Part shown: piece by piece, positions 27,686 through 35,285 of the stretch
Layout: every line of letters begins with the position of its first letter
Position numbering within the stretch: the first letter of the stretch is position 1
From: Pseudomonas chlororaphis
GTDB lineage: Bacteria > Pseudomonadota > Gammaproteobacteria > Pseudomonadales > Pseudomonadaceae
Reading direction: 5' to 3'
NCBI GenBank assembly: GCA_001023535.1
Contig: CP011020.1
Coordinates: 4,834,501 to 4,898,500 of the forward strand
DNA length: 64,000 nt
Made by a program: the position numbers and the translations under genes
Notes under the pieces: model-generated
The model's input: only the letters and a program-made list of their open reading frames with translations
Databases searched by the model: none
What the model was told of the DNA's origin: nothing

Positions 27686-28281
27686 TCTGTATGAATACCC
27701 AATGGCCGCGATCTTACCCCATGCGTAATGGCCTAATGGTATTATTTGTGGTTTTTGGGTCGACAATACCTAAGGTTGATTAGGCGTGAGCGATGCGAGC
27801 TGGTAAATGACATCTGCAGTGAGTTTGACCAAAGCGACGGCTACGCGCAGTCTAGGGCTCAGTTTCTACAGACACTGCATGCCCCGGCGTTTCGCCTCGT
27901 GGTTCGTTTGTATCAAACCATTCGCACCTGGGCTCATCGAGCAAGCAGTCAGAAGGTTGATCGGATATTTCCAATCAGTTGGATGAACGAGTTCTAATTG
28001 ATTGGATGCTTCGAGTGCTAGCGCCCACACCGCTCGCTGTAAAAGACTTAATGCATTTAGAGAGTGGGGCACAGATCCAGTCCAATAGGGCCGGCAGAGC
28101 GCTAAATAAACACGATTTTGCGTTTCGCCCAGCCGCAGCCCAACCGTGCGCTGCATAGGCATAGGCATAGGCATAGGCATAGGCATAGGCATAGGCATAG
28201 GCATAGGCATAGGCTTGGTCGGCATGGAGCGGTTTCCCAGCTTCACGAATGTGAATTCACTCAATCAAAGGAGTGTCCGAA
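27686..28281. other. Divergent intergenic region with hexanucleotide array
   Basis: About 596 bases separate the leftward patatin operon from the rightward GSGDNV-motif pair. Apart from the GCATAG array I see no operator, terminator or convincing gene; short frames through the array encode dipeptide repeats in every phase and are not credible proteins. Promoters for both units must lie here. Confidence 0.5.
28153..28212. repeat. Perfect tandem hexanucleotide array, (GCATAG)x10
   Basis: Ten uninterrupted copies of GCATAG run from 28153 to 28212, followed by a diverged GCTTGG. The array ends 69 bases before the ATG of the next gene. Perfect short tandem arrays change copy number by slippage; a 6-base unit here would alter spacing in a promoter or leader rather than a reading frame. 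Confidence 0.97.
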
Positions 28282-28623
28282 ATGGACTTCATCACCACTG
28301 GAATCATCGCAAGCTCTGTCTACGATGTCTTTAAACACGGTCTGAAGCTGAGCGCGGAGAAACTAAAAGAGCGCTTGGGTCAATGGATCAAGGAGGATGT
28401 CGTCGCACAAGCTTTGGCTGAAGAGCTAACCAAGCTGGGCATTGACAATTCGATGAGCGAGATAGCCATTGCGCAGCGTCTCGATCAATCGCCTGCAATG
28501 ACAGGTTTGATTCGCGAGATCAATGCCAAGGTAGCGATCGTTGCGACATCCACTATTACCAACGTGACGCAGACCCACACTGGCAGCGGTGACAATGTAG
28601 CCGGTAACAAAATCGTCAAGTGA
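28282..28623 (+). CDS. Small protein with C-terminal GSGDNV signalling-type motif (candidate membrane-active effector)
   Basis: An AAAGGAG site lies 8 bases before this ATG (a GTG at 28273 overlaps the site itself). The product is 113 residues. Residues 1-20 are hydrophobic and glycine/alanine-containing (ITTGIIASSVYDVF), residues 21-82 are amphipathic helices, residues 84-98 are beta-prone (VAIVATSTITNVTQ), and residues 99-111 read HTGSGDNVAGNKI. This layout resembles Bell-domain proteins, the bacterial counterparts of HeLo/HELL cell-death effectors, which end in a short amyloid motif. The same motif opens the next protein, and the genes overlap by four bases (GTGA). Function is inferred from architecture only. 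Confidence 0.7.
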   Translation: MDFITTGIIASSVYDVFKHGLKLSAEKLKERLGQWIKEDVVAQALAEELTKLGIDNSMSEIAIAQRLDQSPAMTGLIREINAKVAIVATSTITNVTQTHTGSGDNVAGNKIVK

Positions 28624-31600
28624 TTCGATCTGAGGTAGCCCGCTTGAATAGCGTTGAGCAGCACCATAGTGGCAGCGGTGATAACGTCAGGGACAAGATC
28701 TACATCGAGATCAAGTCGCTGGCCCCGTCTGATCTACTCATTCCCATGGAAATGGTGTTCGAGAGCCTGCGCAAAAAAGACCCGGCCACTGCAAAAATTC
28801 AGATGACGATGCTGAAGGCGATGGCCCAGAAAGACCATGAAGCAGCAGCGTTGGTTGAAGTCATTTCCATCTATGGTGAACTGGTCGAGGTCGAAGAGCA
28901 GGGCGCCGCTTGGGGAACGGTTTCGAAAATCGCAGCATCAGCCAAAAACGCTATCGTCAAAGACGTCTGTTTAGCTGCTCTTCTGCGCCTGGCCCGTCGC
29001 ACCGAGCGGGAATCGGCGGCAAAAGAGCATTACCTCGCGGAACCTGCTCCAGGGCCGTACTCCAAAGAAGCGTTCTTGCGCTCCTACGCCGATTCAATTC
29101 TACTTGAGGCGGCAAGCCAGCAATTCATCCTATCGGAAGGGGAGCTTACGGGGATCGTTGAAGGAGCTCTTCGACTGGATCTGGGCGATTTGGCAAATCG
29201 TATGGCGAAGCGTCTGAGCGATGATTATAAGTCCTACAACGCCGATGTACTTCAAGTAATGGCGAGCGCTTCCACCCTGAATGGACATCTGTTCTCACTG
29301 CATCTTTGGCTGAATTCGCCGGAGGTGAAACAACGTCTGGACGACCTCACCGCGCAGGTCGTTGAACTCATGGAGCGATCGGACGGTACCGACGTTCGCC
29401 TCTATAACATGGCATGCCCCATTTTTGAGACCTATCAAGGCTTGGCTCCGCCAATACTGTTTGAACTACTCAAAAAGAATCTCCAAGTATTCGACCCTGT
29501 CCATCCCGAAACCGCCGCCCGATTCAAAGCCATCGCCGGAGACCGCACGCACCTTCCCCAATGGCAGCAAGACCTTTGGGATGCCAAAGAAAGCCCGCAG
29601 AAACGAGCCGCATGGTGTCGGCAGTTTCTAACAGCAGGTACTCAAAAACTTGTAGAGGTGATTCCTTTCATCCATCTCGCGACCCCGGCTGAGATTGGCG
29701 TGTGGCTATCTAAGGAAACACCGATTGGCGAAACGTCAGAAATGGAAGTTGCATTCCTGAGACTTCTCGCTCGCGCATTCCGTAGTGCTGAAGAGGAGGG
29801 CGACCTGCTGCAACGAAGTGAGTTGGCTGATCAGGTTGAGCGCTTCCTAAACGACTGGGGCGACAAGATCCCAAGTATCGCACCTGAACGAATATTCGAG
29901 CTCGCTGAAAAACTGTTCGATGCCAAGCTGCCTCACAAGTCGCTTGGCATTACTTCACGACTGATACCCAGCCACGCTTTGTGGCCTTCGCCCTTTGTAG
30001 TCATGCACCTGAAGTGTCTGCTGGAGACGCAGCAATACAAGACCTTTGACGACGTCGTATCCCGGGTTGCAGGGGCGGATACGTCTCTCATGATCATGAG
30101 CTTTTGCTCGCTGAGAGATGAGCAGTTGGGTGACATCGCATCGGCAATGAAGATCAGCGACCAGATGGTTGCGCTTGCGCCCAAGGTGCCATACGGCTGG
30201 TATCGAGGCTGCTACTTGCGCAACCGCTATCGAGATGAATCTGAACAGAAAGAGTTTCACGTACAGATACCTGACTCACTGCTGCAAGATCATTCGCGTG
30301 AGGTGGCGGCGATACTCTATTTCCTCACCAAAACAGGGGATTTCAAGCGAGCAGAAGCCCGATGGGTGGAATGGTTTATCGATGATCCTAGGGGGCTCGC
30401 GGTCGAGCTTGTGAATTTCCATTTTGGATTGATCACCGGTGGCTGGAGTCAATTTGAGGATTCGCCTGAGCTGGAGATATGTAAGGCCGCTTTTCAGTTT
30501 GAGCAAGACGACAGCACGATGATCAGGCTGATCGTCGATGACCACCATCCTTCTAATGAGTGCACGTTGAAAGCCTCCAGCCAATTGGCGGAGCTGCTTC
30601 AGAGATTGCCCATCGGCGAAAGCGCCAACTTGGGCATGACTAGTTATAAAGTTCAGCAGCGCCTACCGCCCTATGTGGCTTGCTTGCGAATCGCACTCCA
30701 GCTTCGGCATATCCACAACGACGGCAGCGACTGCTTCGCGATGATGAAGATGCCGTCGGATACTGCTGAGATGGTGCCTTTTCTGGAAGAGAAATTGGGG
30801 TTTGGAGGCGACAAACAACTGACGACCAAGGTCGACGATGTTCCTCTTTTCATGCGTGGGCATGCCCTGTATCCAGACAATGCTTTCAAAGGAGCATTGA
30901 ATTGCTGGACTGACGTTTCCATTCCTAAGTCGTGGCTCTTCGCTGAAGGAGACGCGGAGCCCCAAGCGGTTGTGCTTGATGCCTACAGTATCGGTTATCT
31001 AGCCGTCACTGATCTGGCACAGCATTTATTGAACGTAGGTGTCTCGTTCGTTTTGCCGGCTACTACCAAGGAGGCCCTCAGCGAATGGCTTGAAGAAATC
31101 AGTGCAGAAAATTTCATGGCACTGGGCGTGACTGAAGGGGGTAGGTTGTTTCGCACCACCGCAGCAGATATCCGAGCCCGTGATGGGCATATCCTGCAGG
31201 CCCTACGTGTAATTTTGGACAACACAACTGTTGTCCATCCCGTCCTGCACGATACCGAGCTTGAGATCTATTCGATCAAGGAAGGCATCGACTCTACGGC
31301 GTACGACGCGATGCAACTTTCGCTCGCAAACGACATTCCGTGGCTTTGCATGGATGGAACGTTTGCCTCGCTTCATCATTCGACGGGATACAAAACTGCG
31401 AATGCGAATGCACTCGTTGCGCGTGCGATGGCCAGCTCACCGTCGGACTTTGAGCACAAACGCCACGGGCTCTTGCTCTATGCTTTAGGCGCGCTTCCAT
31501 TGCCGCTCACATTCGGTGAGATCCATCATTTGGCCGCGAACTCGAATGCACTGGCCGGGTTTATTTTGTTCAAGATCATCCAGAACCACGGGCATCAGAT

Positions 31601-31979
31601 TTTTCTGAAAAACGATCAGTCGATGTTCCTGTTGGACATGATCTTGACTCACCTCACGAGCCGGTTTTATTCGGGGAACAGTCACAAAGCAGTGCGGCCA
31701 GCCTATACGCCCTGGACAAATTACACCTCACACGTTTTTAACCATGGAATGAAGCTTTTTTTGGCAGCCTTTGACGTGGGCACTATCGAGTATCGGCTGG
31801 CCGCAGCGATGATGTACATGGGCTCATCGATCAGCTTCAACACACCACTCAAGAATTTCGTCATTGGTCATTTCATGGACTTTGCAAGAGGACATTTTCT
31901 GGATGTCGAGGCCATCAAGGAAAATCTTCGATCATGGAGCCAGGTGATGGATTCGAGTTCCGTTGAGGTTGGTCAGTAA
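28620..31979 (+). CDS. Large helical-repeat / GreAB-C-like / PIN nuclease protein with N-terminal GSGDNV motif
   Basis: GTG start overlapping the previous stop as GTGA; 1119 residues. Residues 16-27 (HSGSGDNVRDKI) repeat the motif that ends the upstream protein. About 30-620 is helical with TPR-like spacing. About 630-690 (VDDHHPSNECTLKASSQLA, then LPIGESANLGMTSYKV) resembles a GreA/GreB C-terminal domain. About 780-930 has a PIN-like layout with acidic residues Asp787 (VVLDAYS), Glu888, Asp896 and Asp912 (CMDGTF). This matches the TPR-GreAB-C-PIN architecture described in comparative studies of prokaryotic conflict systems, where PIN is a predicted RNase effector. About 190 further C-terminal residues are unassigned. 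No NTPase P-loop is visible. Confidence 0.75.
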   Translation: MIRSEVARLNSVEQHHSGSGDNVRDKIYIEIKSLAPSDLLIPMEMVFESLRKKDPATAKIQMTMLKAMAQKDHEAAALVEVISIYGELVEVEEQGAAWGTVSKIAASAKNAIVKDVCLAALLRLARRTERESAAKEHYLAEPAPGPYSKEAFLRSYADSILLEAASQQFILSEGELTGIVEGALRLDLGDLANRMAKRLSDDYKSYNADVLQVMASASTLNGHLFSLHLWLNSPEVKQRLDDLTAQVVELMERSDGTDVRLYNMACPIFETYQGLAPPILFELLKKNLQVFDPVHPETAARFKAIAGDRTHLPQWQQDLWDAKESPQKRAAWCRQFLTAGTQKLVEVIPFIHLATPAEIGVWLSKETPIGETSEMEVAFLRLLARAFRSAEEEGDLLQRSELADQVERFLNDWGDKIPSIAPERIFELAEKLFDAKLPHKSLGITSRLIPSHALWPSPFVVMHLKCLLETQQYKTFDDVVSRVAGADTSLMIMSFCSLRDEQLGDIASAMKISDQMVALAPKVPYGWYRGCYLRNRYRDESEQKEFHVQIPDSLLQDHSREVAAILYFLTKTGDFKRAEARWVEWFIDDPRGLAVELVNFHFGLITGGWSQFEDSPELEICKAAFQFEQDDSTMIRLIVDDHHPSNECTLKASSQLAELLQRLPIGESANLGMTSYKVQQRLPPYVACLRIALQLRHIHNDGSDCFAMMKMPSDTAEMVPFLEEKLGFGGDKQLTTKVDDVPLFMRGHALYPDNAFKGALNCWTDVSIPKSWLFAEGDAEPQAVVLDAYSIGYLAVTDLAQHLLNVGVSFVLPATTKEALSEWLEEISAENFMALGVTEGGRLFRTTAADIRARDGHILQALRVILDNTTVVHPVLHDTELEIYSIKEGIDSTAYDAMQLSLANDIPWLCMDGTFASLHHSTGYKTANANALVARAMASSPSDFEHKRHGLLLYALGALPLPLTFGEIHHLAANSNALAGFILFKIIQNHGHQIFLKNDQSMFLLDMILTHLTSRFYSGNSHKAVRPAYTPWTNYTSHVFNHGMKLFLAAFDVGTIEYRLAAAMMYMGSSISFNTPLKNFVIGHFMDFARGHFLDVEAIKENLRSWSQVMDSSSVEVGQ

Positions 31980-32151
31980 TAGCGGCGAAAAGTCTTGGCG
32001 TGTTCGCATGTAGTCGGCTCCGTGACCCATCTCGGCTTTTCTGCTGCTACTCCAAATTGGCGGGAGCTCAGGTTGAGTATTTGAGGTAACCCCGGCGTCG
32101 CACGGTGGCTATTCCACCAGCGTCGCCAGGGTCGGAGCACTGCGTGTTGTT

Positions 32152-33138
32152 CTATTCAGATCGTTCAGGCACGAGCGAAGGAGGGGTGGTAGCGGTATCG
32201 CTTGGCCCTATAGCTTTCGAAAGCACACCGTCACTAGGTTCCTCTGTTCCCCCAATTGGTTCGGTTATAGGGAAAGGAGGGGGCTCTGGATGCGGTTCAC
32301 CAGTGGACAGCGCCTCTCTTATCCGCAATGCAGCCTCTAATCGGGCATGTAGTTCTCTGGCCCGTTCGAGGCGAAAAGCAAAAAAACCAAGTAGGAAAAA
32401 GCATGCGCAGCTGCCGATTTTCAGAATCTGAGCTGTTTTGATTTGGCTATCGATGGACTCTGCGATGAATTCGTCATTAAGTCCCAATACAAGATTACAG
32501 ATAGCATCCTTGTCCCACACGTCGATCGCGATTTTAGGATCGTCGGTATAACGACATTCAGCTTGCTGGAGATGCCAAGTCTTACCTCGCAGCATGTGTG
32601 GGAGATCGAATGTCGGGCTGTGGGCTTCATTGTTTCCGGCCCAAAACCAGGTGCCGGTGAAATTAATCCGCAGGAGGGCAAAGTCGTCCTTATCCACGAA
32701 TTGGCCGATTGCGAGCAATAAAATTCCCATCACCACGTAGGCACCCCGGACTAGGCATAACCGCCACAAACCTGGAATGTCAAAGCTCAACTGGTTGGCG
32801 TTGAAGTAACCGCCAGCCCGTCGTAATTCTGCGAATTCCAAATTGTGCTCTCGCATCCAGTCATGCAACTTCACTTTAGCTTTAACCGAGCGAAGGTGAA
32901 ATCCTGTCTTCAGATTGAATTTGTTCAGATCGAGATAATCGTCGGCAACCTTTTGGTCGTCCGCATTCGTGTACTTGCCTTCAAGACCCAGCCACTTCAA
33001 CAGCTGGTGAACGATGAAGAAAAGCGATCGTGTGCGCCACCAGACAGCGCCAACGACGAAAATGCCGCATGCTATGGGCCAGAGTTTGTAGAGAACGTCC
33101 AGCACATGCATCACGGCTGTGAAAGTTTGTTCGGTCAA
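32152..33138 (-). CDS. Membrane protein of unknown function, three predicted helices
   Basis: This 328-residue frame opens with TTG at 33138, with GGAG 10 bases upstream; an ATG at 33111 lacks a ribosome site. Hydrophobic helices lie at about 12-34, 126-147 and 239-256, with a soluble region of about 90 residues between the last two and a proline-rich C-terminal tail (EPPPFPITEP). I do not recognise a characterised family; it may correspond to a DUF of pseudomonad island proteins (possibly DUF6216, from memory and uncertain). It converges on the PIN gene, 172 bases away. Confidence 0.6.
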   Translation of the reverse strand: MTEQTFTAVMHVLDVLYKLWPIACGIFVVGAVWWRTRSLFFIVHQLLKWLGLEGKYTNADDQKVADDYLDLNKFNLKTGFHLRSVKAKVKLHDWMREHNLEFAELRRAGGYFNANQLSFDIPGLWRLCLVRGAYVVMGILLLAIGQFVDKDDFALLRINFTGTWFWAGNNEAHSPTFDLPHMLRGKTWHLQQAECRYTDDPKIAIDVWDKDAICNLVLGLNDEFIAESIDSQIKTAQILKIGSCACFFLLGFFAFRLERARELHARLEAALRIREALSTGEPHPEPPPFPITEPIGGTEEPSDGVLSKAIGPSDTATTPPSLVPERSE

Positions 33139-33698
33139 GATTTGAGGGCTCCGGTCGGTCGGTAGGGCGGTTCATGTAGGTACACAGTAGAAACTTGGGC
33201 GTTTGCGCCTGCAACCGAATAGCGTAAAAATGAGGAGGATGAATAGGCGAGGGCCTAGCTGTTGGTCGATAGTTCGTCATAAAAACCTGATGGTTCGTTC
33301 GAACCAAAACCTACATGCAGGCAACCTTTTACCCACTGTCTGCCCCGAACAAATTCTACGGATTATCCGGAATTTCCAGGCCGTATTTTGGCGTGCGCCG
33401 GAGCTCGCTGCGGCGGACGATGAAGCGGTGCAATTTTGCGCATCCTGGAGGATTTTTTTGTGCAAACCTTACGTAAGCTCTGTCGCTATACCCAAACGAG
33501 GCTGGCCAAACGCGTTGTGGCCTAGACGTTGTTTCCCTACGTGATCTTTCAAACCGTTCAATCCTCGAAGGCGCTCATGTGCGCTAGTGACCGGACTACA
33601 GCAGAACCTGTAAGTGCTAAACAATGATGGCACCGGAATGCGACGCTCGGCAGAGTTATAATCGCTCGCATACCCCAAGGGATAGGTGGTCTGGGGCT
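33139..33698. other. Intergenic stretch, nothing recognised
   Basis: About 560 bases lie between the leftward membrane-protein gene and the doubtful small gene at 33699. No frame with coding character, no repeat and no palindromic operator stands out; it presumably contains divergent promoters. Confidence 0.4.
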
Positions 33699-34178
33699 AT
33701 GTTCAAGAATGACGAAAGCGCAGTCATACTTGACAGAGTCCAGCAATATGATGAGTTTTACCGTGGCTGGCGACAGCGTCTTATCGAAAACCAATTTAGG
33801 GTTTCCAGGTACTTTGGAGCAAACCTCTCCGATAACATCCTTAACCTGAAGGAGTTAGAAGTCCCTAAACTTGAAGACCCGTCGGAGCCTGAACGATGCA
33901 CCATGCCCGAATCGGGTAAAGATATGGATATGAACAAACGCGCCGAGCGAATTCGCTGCCTAGTCACGGTCTCAGCTTTCTGGGATCGGAGGCAGAAGGC
34001 TGCAGATCCTCGCGACCCGGAAGAAAATTTTGCTCTGGGAAAAATGCGATCTATCAACACGGAAAACATTCATCCACAGATGATCAGTCACGAAGCAAGC
34101 TACGTATCGATACTTCGAGGGATAGATAATCGTTTTTTTGCATTGGGTGCTCAGACGGTGAAGGTGCGTGAGCCCTGA
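33699..34178 (+). CDS. Possible small protein of unknown function
   Basis: A 159-residue frame starts at the ATG at 33699; the longer frame from 33624 adds an implausible leader. The product is charged and soluble (FYRGWRQRLIENQFRVSRYFGANL), with no known motif. The ribosome site is weak (GGGG two bases before the ATG) and part of the frame has unremarkable codon use, so it may not be a gene. If real it lies immediately upstream of the Hachiman pair, with 305 bases between. Confidence 0.35.
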   Translation: MFKNDESAVILDRVQQYDEFYRGWRQRLIENQFRVSRYFGANLSDNILNLKELEVPKLEDPSEPERCTMPESGKDMDMNKRAERIRCLVTVSAFWDRRQKAADPRDPEENFALGKMRSINTENIHPQMISHEASYVSILRGIDNRFFALGAQTVKVREP

Positions 34179-34483
34179 GGGTTGAAACAGCGCCTTGCTC
34201 AAGAGGCGGCTCACCGACACCAGCTAAACCCCTGTATATTAGCCCAGTAAAGAAGTCATCTCCGACGATTTGTACCAAAATTGTCCCCAATTTTGTTTAC
34301 CTCCCCCATCGATCACGCTAATTTGCAGCAACGCTGGCACAGTGCCGTTATCGGGCGCCCCCGAATAGCCTTCACATACGCGCACCGCTGCCCGGCTGGT
34401 GCCTACCCTGATTCAGGGCGGGATCATTGATTGTATGTAGCAACCGCCGAGGATTTTGCGGTGCAGCTCTTGTGGGAAGTGTT
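34179..34483. other. Promoter region of the Hachiman pair, no motif recognised
   Basis: These 305 bases precede hamA. I see no operator-like palindrome, repeat or strong hairpin; the AT-rich block near 34240-34310 is the likeliest promoter site. Confidence 0.35.
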
Positions 34484-35284
34484 ATGGATGGCGTCAGCTT
34501 CAAGCAGGTAGACCAATATGCGCTGTGTTGTGTCGAGAATTTTTCTGATGAACTCAAGCTCGCGCTGAGGGAGAACCTCACACGGATCTGCCATGGCGCT
34601 GATCAGGCCAGCAAGGACAGGGCGATCTACAAATACCCAGCGACGATCAAGCACTTCTGGAACGAACGCTACTCCAAGAAACCCTGGGAAACCCGAATCG
34701 GCATGTTGGGCGAGCTTCTGTCCCATGTCATCATTCTGAAGCTCTTCCCCGACTTCGACGTCGTCTCTCCATTCTTCAACATGGAAGAAAAGAGCATCCG
34801 GAAGGGGTTCGATCTCCTCCTGTACGAGACTTCAACCAACAACGTCTGGATCACCGAGGTCAAGTCGGGCGGCAGAGGGGTGGACAAGACCTCGTGCTCG
34901 GCCACCAGCGCGCAGTTGCGCCTAGCTCGGGATGATCTCAAGAAGCGCTTAGCTGAGCCGGAGCTCAATCACTGGCTCAACGCAATCAATGCCGCGAAAA
35001 ATGCCATCCACAACAAAGCCAACTACCGGGACTCCGTCATTGAGATTTTGGAGCTGGAAGGTGATTTAGCCGAAGAAAACGGTGCGACCGCTTCGGACAA
35101 CAATGTGTTTCTCATCTCTGCCCTTTTCAGCGATGTCACCCAGGCCATCGCCGAGAAGACCGTGTCGAAATTCACCACCAAGCTTGTGGCTGATGCAGTG
35201 TTCAAGACGGTGTGGGTGCTATCACTACACAAGGGCACCATGGAAAAGCTGGAAGAGTTCTTGAGGCTGGAGGCGGAGCAGTAG
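34484..35284 (+). CDS. hamA: Hachiman defence protein HamA (DUF1837 nuclease)
   Basis: The ATG at 34484 follows a GGGAAG site and gives 266 residues. The PD-(D/E)xK-type nuclease core is visible as Glu77 in LGELLSH, Asp110 in KGFDLLLYE and the Glu125-Val-Lys127 pair in WITEVKSGG, which is the DUF1837/HamA pattern. HamA is the effector nuclease of Hachiman; in the known system it is held by HamB and released to degrade DNA when HamB senses abnormal DNA during phage infection. The hamB-like gene starts one base after this stop. Pairing and motifs make the call strong. Confidence 0.88.
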   Translation: MDGVSFKQVDQYALCCVENFSDELKLALRENLTRICHGADQASKDRAIYKYPATIKHFWNERYSKKPWETRIGMLGELLSHVIILKLFPDFDVVSPFFNMEEKSIRKGFDLLLYETSTNNVWITEVKSGGRGVDKTSCSATSAQLRLARDDLKKRLAEPELNHWLNAINAAKNAIHNKANYRDSVIEILELEGDLAEENGATASDNNVFLISALFSDVTQAIAEKTVSKFTTKLVADAVFKTVWVLSLHKGTMEKLEEFLRLEAEQ

Positions 35285-35285
35285 C

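Noticed and set aside
28153..28212. CRISPR-like array
   Set aside because: The repeats are directly adjacent with no spacers, and no cas genes are present.
27866..28264. Open frames through the GCATAG array encoding Met-Pro, Arg-His or Gly-Ile repeats
   Set aside because: Every frame through a hexamer array stays open and gives a dipeptide repeat; there is no ribosome site or coding character outside it.
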